A DNA stretch of 58,016 nucleotides from Ancylomarina longa (GTDB taxonomy: Bacteria > Bacteroidota > Bacteroidia > Bacteroidales > Marinifilaceae), in assembly GCF_003996985.1 (NCBI RefSeq), contig NZ_RJJX01000025.1:1-58016 (forward strand), in the 5' to 3' direction. A program made the translations under genes and the position numbers. Below, in pieces: positions 1 through 8,378 of the stretch. Within the stretch, counting starts at the first letter, position 1, and each line of letters begins with the position of its first letter. The notes below the pieces were generated by a model. That model searched no databases. It saw nothing but the letters and a program-made list of their open reading frames with translations, and was not told the origin of the DNA.

Positions 1-45
1 ATCTGTATATGGGCTTAAGCCTAATGTTTGTTGTTGAACGAGCAT
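1..45 (-). CDS. Transposase N-terminal fragment (probable IS1182 family), partial
   Basis: Minus-strand ATG at 45 opens 15 codons, MLVQQQTLGLSPYTD, and runs off the window. A short Gln-rich start followed by LGLSPY(T/S)xLYD is how many Bacteroidota IS1182-type transposases begin, as far as I recall. The same 14 codons are encoded at the other end of the window in the opposite direction. Only the start is visible, so catalytic residues cannot be checked. Confidence 0.5.
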   Translation of the reverse strand, partial: MLVQQQTLGLSPYTD

Positions 46-76
46 GATATTATTTTTCTAACAGGCTCTAAGATAT

Positions 77-120
77 TAAAAAAGCATCAAGCCAAAGAGT
101 AATTCTTCGGTTTGATGCTT
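77..120 (-). terminator. Rho-independent terminator inside the left IS end
   Basis: On the minus strand, AAGCATCAA pairs with TTGATGCTT around an inner CCGAAG/CTTTGG pairing (with one G-U), followed by a run of T. It lies just downstream of the proline dehydrogenase stop and upstream of the transposase start. It would stop host transcription entering the element and now serves as the terminator of the host gene. Confidence 0.75.
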
Positions 121-129
121 GATAGTATG

Positions 130-1035
130 TTACTTTTTCAGTGGCCTCATAATTAGGGAAGCCATTTTTGGATTCTCTTTCAATCTTCTGGTTGAATAAC
201 CAAACCAATCTTTTCCAAAAGGAACATATACTCTCATATTGTGTCCTTTCTTAAGTATCGATTTACGCAACTCAGGAGTAACGCCATAAAGCATTTGAAA
301 TTCATACATGTCCTTCGAAACTTTATGTTTTTCTATTAATTCCATTGCTGGTCCAACCAAATTTTTGTCATGAGTAGCAATGCCTGGAAATACCTTATTC
401 TCCAATAGGAATTCTAGATTTTTAAGGTAATTACTATTGATTTCTTCATATCTTTTGAAGGCAATCTCCTTAGGTTCCACATAAATTCCCTTACACAAAC
501 GGTAATTTAGGTTAGATGTGCCATTTTGCATATTCATCATGTTTTCTAAATCAGATTGAGTTCTTTTTAAATAAGCTTGAACTACTAATCCAACATTATT
601 TGGGAATTCTGCTTTCAAACGACGGAAAATTTTAATTTCTTTATCCACACATGGAGAATCTTCCATATCAACTCGAACAAAATTGTTATATTCTGCTGCC
701 TTTGCTACAATAGTTCTGATGTTTTCATAGCAAATTTCTTCATCTATCAATAAACCAAAAAAGGTTGGTTTCACGGAATAGTTACCGTCGATTTTGTTGG
801 ATTCAAAAGTTTCAATAATATTCAGGTATGCTTCTTTGTTTTCTGTTGCTTGACTAAGATCCTTAATAAATTCACCAAGTAAATCAACGGTTACTTTAAT
901 GCCTTCTGCATTTAATTTTTTAGATGCATTTACTGCATCTTCAATTGTTTCCCCTGCAATATATCTTTTAGAAAAGAGCCAAACTAATTTTTTTGGCATG
1001 TGGGGAAGTGTTGCTGCTATAAGTTTATTGATCAT
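130..1035 (-). CDS. Proline dehydrogenase, with C-terminus altered by an IS
   Basis: FAD enzyme that oxidises proline to 1-pyrroline-5-carboxylate, passing electrons to quinone; step one of proline use, with pruA (3871-5502) as step two. The TIM-barrel signatures are clear: VRVDMED (120-126), YRLCKGIY (178-185), IATHD (219-223), YEFQMLYG (244-251) and RVYVPFGKDWFGYSTRRL (268-285). I start at the ATG at 1035; a frame extension to a TTG at 1083 adds 16 residues that do not look like the family. About 301 aa, normal for the short Bacteroidota form. The last residues RPLKK and the stop codon lie within the repeat shared with the other window end, so the native last few residues seem to have been replaced by IS sequence. 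All catalytic motifs precede the junction, so activity may persist. Confidence 0.9.
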   Translation of the reverse strand: MINKLIAATLPHMPKKLVWLFSKRYIAGETIEDAVNASKKLNAEGIKVTVDLLGEFIKDLSQATENKEAYLNIIETFESNKIDGNYSVKPTFFGLLIDEEICYENIRTIVAKAAEYNNFVRVDMEDSPCVDKEIKIFRRLKAEFPNNVGLVVQAYLKRTQSDLENMMNMQNGTSNLNYRLCKGIYVEPKEIAFKRYEEINSNYLKNLEFLLENKVFPGIATHDKNLVGPAMELIEKHKVSKDMYEFQMLYGVTPELRKSILKKGHNMRVYVPFGKDWFGYSTRRLKENPKMASLIMRPLKK

Positions 1036-1344
1036 TGAGTTTGAAATTTTAATAGGTTTTTCATTTCTAATTCTTGTCCCCAATGTAGAGAGTCCTGCGA
1101 AAAAAAAGAATGACGTTTATCAGCATCTGGAAATAGGGTAAAAATCACACTTAGAAGCATTTTAATTTTGCGAAAATGAAGACAGAAGTATTTTTTAGTC
1201 TCCTTTTTAAGCTTATATTTGTTAGGCAAAATCAAAAAAAATCCATAAAAGCCTAATGTTGGAATGGTAGGAGACACACAAGATGTAGCCTGAAAATTCA
1301 ATTTGAGGTTTACTATATCTTGAATAATTAAATTCTAAATAACT
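1036..1344. other. Intergenic region between divergent proline dehydrogenase and OmpH-like genes
   Basis: No convincing gene; the short open frames here are AT-rich and lack family features. It must hold both divergent promoters. A plus-strand TATATTTG at 1214-1221 and TAATTTTG at 1163-1170 match the Bacteroidota -7 consensus TAnnTTTG, but neither has a clear TTG at the -33 distance, so I do not assign them firmly. Confidence 0.4.
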
Positions 1345-1932
1345 ATGAAAAATTTATCTATTGCATTAAATGCTGTATTAATTGTTGCTGTTGGAATACT
1401 ATATATATTCCATTTTTCAGGCAAAGAGGAAAGTAAGATGGTGACAGCAACAGCTGGTGAAGGTGCAGTGGTGTATATTAACACCGATTCATTGCTTAGT
1501 AATTATAATTTCTCTCTTGAGTTGAATGAAAAGTTTTTGAAAAAACAGGAAGATTCTAAAACAGATTTTAATTTTAAGGCTCAAAAATTACAAAAAGAAG
1601 CTAATGATTTTCAACGCAAACTTCAAAATAATGGATTTTTAACTCGTGCAAGAGCTGAAGAAGCACAACAAAAATTAATTGCAAAACAGCAAAATTTACA
1701 GCAGTTAAATCGCCAATTAACCGATCAATTAATGGGAGAACAAAATGCGAATAACAAGCGCTTGTTTGATAGTGTTACCAATTATTTGAAGATATTTAAT
1801 GCAGGACACAAGTACAGCTTAATTTTAAGCACAACAAAAGGGGGAAATGTTTTATTATCACAAGATGGTTTAGATATTACTAAAGAAATTATTGACGGCT
1901 TAAATGGAAGATACAAAGGAGAGTCTAAATAA
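1345..1932 (+). CDS. OmpH/Skp-family periplasmic chaperone-like protein
   Basis: 195 aa. An uncleaved signal or single TM segment spans about residues 5-25, followed by the OmpH pattern: a short strand (VVYINTDSLLSNY, 42-54), then a long charged coiled coil rich in Lys, Gln and Glu (about 60-135), then a returning strand segment (YSLILSTT; NVLLSQDGLDIT). Skp-type proteins hold unfolded outer-membrane proteins in the periplasm. It is monocistronic here, ending in a strong terminator. The family assignment rests on architecture and the typical DxLL and LSxxGLDIT segments. Its clients are unknown. Confidence 0.8.
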   Translation: MKNLSIALNAVLIVAVGILYIFHFSGKEESKMVTATAGEGAVVYINTDSLLSNYNFSLELNEKFLKKQEDSKTDFNFKAQKLQKEANDFQRKLQNNGFLTRARAEEAQQKLIAKQQNLQQLNRQLTDQLMGEQNANNKRLFDSVTNYLKIFNAGHKYSLILSTTKGGNVLLSQDGLDITKEIIDGLNGRYKGESK

Positions 1933-1954
1933 TCTCATTACTCTATAAATTATT

Positions 1955-1990
1955 GGGCAGACTTGCATATTATGCAGTTTGCCCTTTTTT
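1955..1990 (+). terminator. Terminator after the OmpH-like gene
   Basis: GGGCA-g-ACT-t-GCATA pairs with TATGC-AGT-t-TGCCC around a minimal loop and is followed by TTTTTT. It lies 23 nt after the stop codon. A longer open frame of the next gene begins inside this hairpin, which argues that the glycosyltransferase starts downstream at 2023. Confidence 0.85.
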
Positions 1991-2022
1991 ATATCTTTGT
2001 CTTCCCAATAGAAAATACCAAT

Positions 2023-3291
2023 ATGGCTTTTGCAGATAAGTATTTAAAAAAACAGAGAATGTATCCGGAGTATATAAGTACTCCTGTTTCCGAAAATCTT
2101 AATATAATTGTAACCATTCCATGTTTTAATGAACCGGATTTGATTACAAGTCTGAATTCCCTTTGGAATTGTGAGCGACCACAGGGAGATGTGGAAGTAA
2201 TTGTGATAGTCAATTCCGGGGAAAAAACCGATCAGGAAGCCTTAAATCAGAATACAACAACGATAAAGGCTACCAATGATTGGATTGCAAATCATCAGGA
2301 GGATCATTTAAAGTTTTACCTTATTCATCAAGCAAATCTACCACGGAAATTCGCTGGTGTAGGGTTTGCTCGCAAAATTGCAATGGATGAGGCAGTAGGC
2401 AGATTTAATAAAATAGATAAAGCAAATGGAATCATTACTGGGTTTGATGCTGATTCCACTTGTGATACCAATTATTTAGTGGAGATTGAGAAACTTTTTA
2501 AGCAACACCCAAAAGCCAATGGAGCCAATATCTTCTACGAGCATCCTTTAGAGGGAAATGAATTTGAAGAAGATATTTATCAAGCCATAGCGCAATACGA
2601 GTTGTATCTGCGATATTATAGGTTGGCAATGCAGTACGCTGGACATCCACATGCTTTTCATACTGTAGGTTCCAGTTTTGCAGTTACAGCAAGTGCCTAT
2701 GTCAAGCAAGGAGGAATGAATCGCCGTCAGGCAGGCGAGGACTTTTACTTCTTGCAAAAAATTATTCCGCTTGGTAATTTCTATGAGATTAATTCTACAC
2801 GGGTAATACCATCCCCTCGAATATCAGATCGTGTACCATTCGGAACAGGAAAAGCAATTTCCACCTTTATAGAAGAGGGGATTGTCGATTATAAAACTTA
2901 CAATTATGCTGCATTCACAGATTTAAAAGTCTTGTTTGATCGGGTTGATGAATTCTTTGGAGTGGATTATGACACCTATTTAAATAAGTTGATTGTAAAT
3001 CTCCCCGGTCCGGTGCGAAGTTATTTAAAGGAGGATAATTTCTATGAGGCCTTAGATGAGATCAATAAAAATTGTGCTTCCTTAGAAAGCTTTCGAAAGA
3101 AATTCTTTGGTGCTTTCAATGCCTTTAAAGTATTGAAATACCTGAATAATGTACACGAACAGTTTATCGATGAGGAAAGTATTGTGGTTTGTGCCAAGCA
3201 ATTGTTGGTCGACTTGGGAATCGATAGTAAAGGTATTTATGCTGCGAAAGAATTGCTGAAGATTTATCGGGAATTGGAAAAAAAACAATAG
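2023..3291 (+). CDS. Glycosyltransferase family 2 protein
   Basis: 422 aa, soluble, no TM segment. GT-A fold signs: an N-terminal nucleotide-binding strand (IIVTIPCFNEPDLITSL), the metal-binding GFDADS motif at about residues 145-150, and the acceptor-site GEDFYFLQK at about 244-252. The start at 2023 (MAFADKY) is chosen because the in-frame ATG at 1963 lies within the preceding gene's terminator. Sugar donor and acceptor cannot be told from sequence. No polysaccharide cluster surrounds it, so it may be a stand-alone GT2 of core metabolism or envelope glycosylation. Convergent with the ftsB-like gene, 3 nt apart. Confidence 0.8.
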   Translation: MAFADKYLKKQRMYPEYISTPVSENLNIIVTIPCFNEPDLITSLNSLWNCERPQGDVEVIVIVNSGEKTDQEALNQNTTTIKATNDWIANHQEDHLKFYLIHQANLPRKFAGVGFARKIAMDEAVGRFNKIDKANGIITGFDADSTCDTNYLVEIEKLFKQHPKANGANIFYEHPLEGNEFEEDIYQAIAQYELYLRYYRLAMQYAGHPHAFHTVGSSFAVTASAYVKQGGMNRRQAGEDFYFLQKIIPLGNFYEINSTRVIPSPRISDRVPFGTGKAISTFIEEGIVDYKTYNYAAFTDLKVLFDRVDEFFGVDYDTYLNKLIVNLPGPVRSYLKEDNFYEALDEINKNCASLESFRKKFFGAFNAFKVLKYLNNVHEQFIDEESIVVCAKQLLVDLGIDSKGIYAAKELLKIYRELEKKQ

Positions 3292-3294
3292 AAT

Positions 3295-3609
3295 TTATTC
3301 CTCCTTAATCACAATAAAAATATCCTCATTCTTTTTTTTCATAAGGTATTGTTCTCGTGCGAATTTCTCGAGGTTCTTCCGATTGGTTTTTAGCTCATGA
3401 ATTCTCTTCTTATCATGCTCGATTTTATCCAGAAAATAGGCTTTTTCTTTTTCGAGGGATTCGATGGTAGATTCGTTTCCTTTTCTTTCCCATATGGAAT
3501 TCTGATCGAAGAAAAATAGCCAGACATAAAAAATCAGGAAAGTAATAAGATACTTGTTCCTGAGTATCCGAAGAAAAATATTTTGTGTCTTTTTAGGATT
3601 CATGCTCAA
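3295..3609 (-). CDS. FtsB/DivIC-family septum formation initiator
   Basis: 104 aa bitopic protein: short cytoplasmic N-terminus, TM at about residues 18-36 with the typical LLIFxxWxxFFDQN edge (here LIFYVWLFFFDQNS), coiled coil at about 46-80, then FAREQYLMKKKNEDIFIVIKEE, the conserved Bacteroidota FtsB tail (compare FAREKYxMKKxNEDIFxI). FtsB bridges FtsQ and FtsL in the divisome. A second Met at residue 3 is an equally possible start. It overlaps nothing and is convergent with the GT2 gene. Confidence 0.85.
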   Translation of the reverse strand: MSMNPKKTQNIFLRILRNKYLITFLIFYVWLFFFDQNSIWERKGNESTIESLEKEKAYFLDKIEHDKKRIHELKTNRKNLEKFAREQYLMKKKNEDIFIVIKEE

Positions 3610-3783
3610 TAATTTCCAGCTAAATTACAAAGAATATACGAAATGGAACGGATTAAAATATCAGATTTATAATTCTAAAGAGACTCAAGCTGTAGGCTTG
3701 TAATTTAAAACCAAATAGTTCGGTCGTTATCAATTCATTGGGGATTTAGGAGATAATTTTATTGGCATTAGCTATTGATTAAA

Positions 3784-3816
3784 TAAAAAAACGACCGAAG
3801 AAAACTCCGATCGTTT
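3784..3816 (-). terminator. Terminator after pruA
   Basis: Reading the minus strand, AACGATCG pairs with CGGTCGTT (one G-U) around a GAGTTTTCTT loop and is followed by TTTTT. It sits about 55 nt beyond the pruA stop. Confidence 0.75.
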
Positions 3817-3870
3817 CGTCCAAAATATAATCATGTTTTAGAATTGGCGTCTTGACCAAATTCTATTTTC

Positions 3871-5502
3871 TTAGTCCTCCAAAAAGTTAGGATACATATA
3901 ATCCACTGGAGGAATAAAGGTTTCTTTGATAGTTCTAGGAGAAACCCAACGCAATAGGTTAATCATAGAACCTGCTTTATCATTTGTACCAGAACCTCTT
4001 GATCCTCCAAAAGGCTGCTGACCAACAACAGCACCAGTTGGTTTGTCATTGATGTAGAAGTTTCCAGCAGTATTTACCAATCGCTTCATTAATTTATCGA
4101 TAGCATAACGATCATTGGCAAAAATACCTCCAGTCAATGCATACATAGATGTCTTATCCAGAATTTCTAAAGTCTCGTCAACTTTTTCATCATCGTAAAC
4201 AAAAATAGTCATTATTGGGCCGAATAATTCTTCTACCATACTTGTGTAATCTGCTTTTTTAGCACGAATTACAGTTGGATGAATAAAGTAGCCAACAGAT
4301 TTATCGTAAGTACCACCGGCTACGATTTCAGCATCAGGTGAAGCTTTTGCTTCATCAATAGCTTTTGCTAATTTATCGAAAGAAGTCTCATCAATCACAG
4401 CATTGTGGAAGTTGGTGAAATCTTCGGTTCCTCCAGTTTTAATTTTAGCAAGATCTTCCTGAACGTATTTCAATACCTTATCCCATTTGCTTGCTGGAAT
4501 GTATGCTCTGGATGCAGCAGAACATTTCTGACCTTGGAATTCAAATGATCCTCTGGTAATAGCTGTTGCAACTTCTTTTGAATTAGCACTTGGGTGCATG
4601 AAAATATAATCCTTACCACCGGTTTCACCTACAATGCGAGGATAGGTTTTATATTTGTGAATATTGTTTCCAATGGTTTTCCAAATATTCTGGAAAACAG
4701 CAGTAGAACCAGTATAATGAATTCCTGCAAAATCAGGAGAATTGAAAATAACTTCAGCAGCATCAGGACCTGAAACATATACCAAGTTGATAACACCATC
4801 AGGCACGCCAGCTTTTTTGAATATTTCCATTAACACCCGTGCAGAATAAACTGCAGTTTTAGATGGTTTCCAAACCACAGTATTACCCATCATAGCAGGA
4901 GCTGAAGGTAAATTACCAGCAATAGCAGTAAAGTTAAATGGAGTTAGAGCAAAAATGAAACCTTCCAATGGACGTTGCTCCAATCTATTCCAAATTCCTT
5001 TTGAGGATTTAGGTTGTTGATTATAGATTTCAGTCATATAGCCAACGTTAAAACGAAGGAAGTCAGCGATTTCACATGCGGCGTCAATCTCAGCCTGGAA
5101 AGCATTTTTGGATTGTCCTAACATGGTTGCAGCATTTAATTTCATGCGGTACGGACCGGAAATTAATTCTGCAGCTTTTAAAAAGATAGATGCACGATGT
5201 TCCCATGCCAGATTTTCCCATGCTGGCTTTGCTGCCATTGCAGCGTCAATAGCCATTTGAACATGTTTCTGACCACCTTGGTGGTAATATCCTAAAACAT
5301 GTTTGTGATCATGAGGAGGATTCATTGATCTTTTATCTCCGGTTCTTACTTCCTCGCTACCGATGTACATAGGCACATCAATTTCTTCAGAACGCATTTT
5401 TTTAATTGTAGCTTGTAATTCAGCTCTTTCTGTTGATCCTGGTGCATATGAATAAATAGGTTCATTTGTTGCAACCGGAACATTGTATATACCTTTTGGC
5501 AT
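3871..5502 (-). CDS. pruA: 1-pyrroline-5-carboxylate dehydrogenase
   Basis: 543 aa, full length for the P5CDH family. It oxidises glutamate semialdehyde to glutamate with NAD+, the second step of proline catabolism after the proline dehydrogenase at 130-1035. ALDH motifs: LTPFNF (186-191), TGSTAVF (264-270), the catalytic glutamate in VGETGGKDY (291-299), the catalytic cysteine in GQKCSAASRAY (Cys327), and the C-terminal GGSRGSGTNDKAG. Unlike enterobacterial PutA, the two activities are separate genes with two plus-strand genes between them. It has its own promoter and terminator. Confidence 0.97.
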   Translation of the reverse strand: MPKGIYNVPVATNEPIYSYAPGSTERAELQATIKKMRSEEIDVPMYIGSEEVRTGDKRSMNPPHDHKHVLGYYHQGGQKHVQMAIDAAMAAKPAWENLAWEHRASIFLKAAELISGPYRMKLNAATMLGQSKNAFQAEIDAACEIADFLRFNVGYMTEIYNQQPKSSKGIWNRLEQRPLEGFIFALTPFNFTAIAGNLPSAPAMMGNTVVWKPSKTAVYSARVLMEIFKKAGVPDGVINLVYVSGPDAAEVIFNSPDFAGIHYTGSTAVFQNIWKTIGNNIHKYKTYPRIVGETGGKDYIFMHPSANSKEVATAITRGSFEFQGQKCSAASRAYIPASKWDKVLKYVQEDLAKIKTGGTEDFTNFHNAVIDETSFDKLAKAIDEAKASPDAEIVAGGTYDKSVGYFIHPTVIRAKKADYTSMVEELFGPIMTIFVYDDEKVDETLEILDKTSMYALTGGIFANDRYAIDKLMKRLVNTAGNFYINDKPTGAVVGQQPFGGSRGSGTNDKAGSMINLLRWVSPRTIKETFIPPVDYMYPNFLED

Positions 5503-5552
5503 GATAATGTTGTTTAAGGGTTATGTTTTAAAATTTTCCTTTACACTCAGAG

Positions 5553-5560
5553 CAAATGTA
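5553..5560 (-). promoter_or_regulatory. Bacteroidota -7 element for pruA
   Basis: The minus strand reads TACATTTG, matching TAnnTTTG, about 50 nt upstream of the pruA ATG. No exact TTG is found 19-21 nt further upstream, so the -33 part is weak. Confidence 0.4.
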
Positions 5561-5638
5561 AAAAAAAAGGAATAATTCATACATGAATATTGTCATACTT
5601 TAAAGCTTGCAGAGATATCCAATAAACAGGAGTCGTTT

Positions 5639-7120
5639 CTATTGATTTAATACTTCTTTCTCAGGAATGACAACCCGAGTTTCGGGATCTGTTAATTTTC
5701 TGATTTTAATATCTAAATAGGCAATAGTAATCGACATGATAGGACTAATGATATTAAAGAAACAATAGGGAGCAAAAGCGACTGTTGCCACTCCCAAGGC
5801 TCCAGCTTGAGCAGCGCCGCAAGTATTCCATGGAACCAGTACAGATGTAACAGTTCCTGCATCCTCCAAGGTTCGGCTTAATACTTCTGGTTTAAGATTT
5901 TGCTCCTGATAAGATTTGGAAAACATTCTGCCGGTAACTACAATCGATATGTATTGATCGGAGGCGGTTAGATTTAAAAAGCCGCAACTCGCAACAGTTG
6001 TGCTTACCAGCGAACCTGTTGAATGTACTGCTATTAGCATGGTTTCTGTAATTTTCTCTAATATTCCTGCTGCCTCCAGAATACCACTAAATACCATTGC
6101 TGTTAATATTAGCCAAATGGTATTGAGCATTCCTGCCATCCCTCCAGTAGAAAGTAAATCCTTAATATTATCGTTTGCAACAGGAATACTAATATCCGTA
6201 AAGATAGATTTCATTACCGTTTGGTAGGAAGCTTGAAGGTAGGACTCACTCCCGGAAAGCTGGTGAATGATTTGTGGCTGAAAAATAATGGCGAAAACAC
6301 CACCAATTAAGGTTCCTGCAAATATTGCAGGTAGCGCAGGTACTTTTTTGCTGATAATAAAAAACAACAGTGCCGGAACCAGAAATAGCCACGGACTAAT
6401 ATGAAAGCTTTCTTTAATCGCGAGTTGTACACTACGAATGCCTTCGGGATGAATTTCGCCATGCTTAAAAAAACCAATTCCCAGAAACAATAACAGTGTA
6501 ATGATAAGGGAAGGAATGGTGGTGTACATCATATAGCGAATGTGAACAAATAAATCAACACCAGCCATAGCTGGAGCAAGATTTGTGGTGTCAGAAAGTG
6601 GGGAAACCTTATCACCAAAATAAGCACCCGAAATAATTGCACCAGCTACTAATGCTTTGTTGATTTCCATGGCATTTCCTACTCCCAGAAGGGCTACTCC
6701 AATGGTAGCAATGGTTGACCACGAGCTTCCAGTTACCAAAGAGATAACAGCACAGATAATAACCGAAAGCATCAAAAAAAGAGTAGGATTAAGATATTCT
6801 AGTCCATAATAAATCATGGCCGGAACTACTCCACTAATCATCCATGTACCGGCAAGTGATCCAATCAGTAATAGGATTAACATGGAAGGCATGGCTGAGC
6901 TTATGCTTTTTACAAATCCATTCTGCAAATCTTCCCAGTTTTTGCCATGTCGCAAGGCAATGACTCCACCTAGAGCCGCGGCTAATAATAGCGCAAATTG
7001 ATTGGCGCCTTCAATGGCTTGATCGCCAAAAACAATTGCATTAATGCTTAATAAAGAGATCAGAAGTATAATTGGGAGGAGTGACTCGCCGAGAGTGATG
7101 GATTTATTTTGTTGGTTCAT
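5639..7120 (-). CDS. nhaC: Na+/H+ antiporter, NhaC family
   Basis: 493 aa, about 11-12 hydrophobic segments. Family signatures include SLVTGSSWSTIATIGVALLG with the substrate-site region, ISGAYFGDKVSPLSDTTNLA, and a second half-repeat ending in NLTASDQYISIVVTGRMF and LVPWNTCGAAQAGALGV. It exchanges cytosolic Na+ for H+. The start at 7120 (MNQQNKSITLGESLLP) is preferred over 7198 because the extra 26 residues are not family-like and cover the likely promoter. Together with NQR and the second NhaC-like gene at 21272 it gives the window a sodium theme. Substrate could also be malate/lactate-coupled Na+, as in some NhaC members. Confidence 0.88.
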   Translation of the reverse strand: MNQQNKSITLGESLLPIILLISLLSINAIVFGDQAIEGANQFALLLAAALGGVIALRHGKNWEDLQNGFVKSISSAMPSMLILLLIGSLAGTWMISGVVPAMIYYGLEYLNPTLFLMLSVIICAVISLVTGSSWSTIATIGVALLGVGNAMEINKALVAGAIISGAYFGDKVSPLSDTTNLAPAMAGVDLFVHIRYMMYTTIPSLIITLLLFLGIGFFKHGEIHPEGIRSVQLAIKESFHISPWLFLVPALLFFIISKKVPALPAIFAGTLIGGVFAIIFQPQIIHQLSGSESYLQASYQTVMKSIFTDISIPVANDNIKDLLSTGGMAGMLNTIWLILTAMVFSGILEAAGILEKITETMLIAVHSTGSLVSTTVASCGFLNLTASDQYISIVVTGRMFSKSYQEQNLKPEVLSRTLEDAGTVTSVLVPWNTCGAAQAGALGVATVAFAPYCFFNIISPIMSITIAYLDIKIRKLTDPETRVVIPEKEVLNQ

Positions 7121-7155
7121 AGGGTTTAAAGGTCGTTTAATTAGGCATGAATTTA

Positions 7156-7163
7156 CAAAAATA
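7156..7163 (-). promoter_or_regulatory. Possible -7 element for nhaC
   Basis: Minus-strand TATTTTTG matches TAnnTTTG, 36 nt upstream of the chosen ATG at 7120. No TTG at the proper -33 distance, so this is tentative. It supports the shorter nhaC start. Confidence 0.35.
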
Positions 7164-7332
7164 AAGGAGAAAAGGGAATGCTTAATAAACAACTGCACAA
7201 TCTTTATAATATTATCAGAATTTTTACGATAAAGTGTTATGAGTATATAATGGTGTTTCTAAATGATTTTTAAAGGTGGTAGATTTGAAAATTAAGTGTG
7301 CAAAATAAGGCCAGTTATAAAATGATAGGCGT

Positions 7333-7360
7333 AAAAAAAGCCGCATGATATTGCGGCTTT
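7333..7360 (-). terminator. Terminator after bioB
   Basis: Minus strand: AAAGCCGCA pairs with TGCGGCTTT around a short ATATCA loop, with a T tract. It lies 23 nt after the bioB stop. Confidence 0.85.
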
Positions 7361-7382
7361 AATACTTAACATAAGAGAATTC

Positions 7383-8357
7383 TTATTCTTCTAATGTCGT
7401 TAATTCATGAAAACGAGTAGGTTTCATACCAATGGTATCCAACAAATGCTGATCCTCGTTTACGGTCATATTTTCTACGGTAAGCAGTTTTTCGCCAAAA
7501 AAGATAGAGTTGGCACCAGCAAGGAAACAAAGCGCCTGCCCTTCCTGGCTGTAATGTGTTCTGCCGGCTGCAAAGGCAATCACCGTTTTAGGCATGAGAA
7601 TTCGAGCAGTTGCAACCGCACGAACCATGTCAAATATACTTATGGTTTTTTTGCCAAAAAAGGGAGTTCCTTCAACGGGAACGAGAGAGTTTAGTGGTAC
7701 GTTATAAGGATGTTTTTCCTGATTGGAAAGCGTACGAAGCATTTCGATGCGATCCTCGTCGGTTTCGCCCATTCCTAAAATACCCCCCGAGCAGTAAGAA
7801 ATCCCTGCTTCTTGTAAATTGACAAGTGTTTCCAATCTTTCGCTATAAGTTCTGGTTGTGGTAATGTTTGGATAATGGCGTTCAGATGTATCAATATTGT
7901 GATTCACCGCAGTGATTCCCAAATCTGCCAATTTTTTGGCTTTTTCTTTATTAATCATACCCATGGTACAACAAACTTCCAGCCCCATCTTTTTCACTTC
8001 GGTAATCATTTCAGCCATTTCGTCGAAACGGTCGTCTCTGTTTCCATCACGTCCAGCCGAGCTCAGACAAACGCGCTTTACGCCGTTTTCTTTGGCAATT
8101 TTGGCTTCTTCCAAAACCTTTTCCAGACTCAGTTTTTCGGGTTTTACGTGAGTGTCGTATTTAGCCGATTGTGCACAGTACTTGCAATCCTGCGAACATG
8201 CACCGGTTCGAACCGATATTAAGGTGTTCATGTTCATTTTTTGAGAATCGTGGTGTTTGCGATGAATGTTCGCGGCACGATTTACAAGGTCAAGCAATGG
8301 TAAGTTGTAAATTTCGCTGACCTCTTCGTGGGTCCAGTTGTTTCTAATGTCAGTCAT
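7383..8357 (-). CDS. bioB: Biotin synthase
   Basis: 324 aa radical-SAM enzyme that inserts sulfur into dethiobiotin. The 4Fe-4S site is GACSQDCKYCAQS (Cys54, 58, 61) and the further conserved stretches CLSSAGR, MGMINKEKAKKLADLGI, YNHNIDTS-type (here AVNHNIDTS) and YCSGGILGMGE follow in order; FAAGRTHYSQEGQ carries the 2Fe-2S cluster Arg region. The start at 8357 (MTDIRNNW) matches family length; an upstream in-frame ATG at 8378 would add seven residues. It follows the small gene at 8379-8735 by 21 nt, so the two are likely co-transcribed. No other bio gene is in the window. Confidence 0.96.
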   Translation of the reverse strand: MTDIRNNWTHEEVSEIYNLPLLDLVNRAANIHRKHHDSQKMNMNTLISVRTGACSQDCKYCAQSAKYDTHVKPEKLSLEKVLEEAKIAKENGVKRVCLSSAGRDGNRDDRFDEMAEMITEVKKMGLEVCCTMGMINKEKAKKLADLGITAVNHNIDTSERHYPNITTTRTYSERLETLVNLQEAGISYCSGGILGMGETDEDRIEMLRTLSNQEKHPYNVPLNSLVPVEGTPFFGKKTISIFDMVRAVATARILMPKTVIAFAAGRTHYSQEGQALCFLAGANSIFFGEKLLTVENMTVNEDQHLLDTIGMKPTRFHELTTLEE

Positions 8358-8378
8358 AATAAAATTCTTTCTTATCAA

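Larger units (their letters stand above)
1..148 (-). mobile_element. End of an insertion sequence (IS1182-like), left copy, truncated by the window edge
   Basis: Bases 2-148 are the exact reverse complement of 57870-58016. Reading on the minus strand, the repeat starts with GAGGCCACTGAAAAAGTAAC, passes a terminator hairpin, and then opens a reading frame that leaves the window. The ACTGAAAAAGT core near the edge resembles the terminal inverted repeats I recall for IS1182-family elements, and the encoded N-terminus fits that family. The assignment is inference from an element end only. Transposase body, second end and target duplication lie outside the window. Confidence 0.65.

Noticed and set aside
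1036-1083. TTG-started extension of proline dehydrogenase
   Set aside because: The extra residues are not family-like and the ATG at 1035 gives the usual MINKL start.
1963-2022. N-terminal 20-residue extension of the glycosyltransferase
   Set aside because: It begins inside the terminator hairpin of the previous gene; the ATG at 2023 gives a normal GT2 start.
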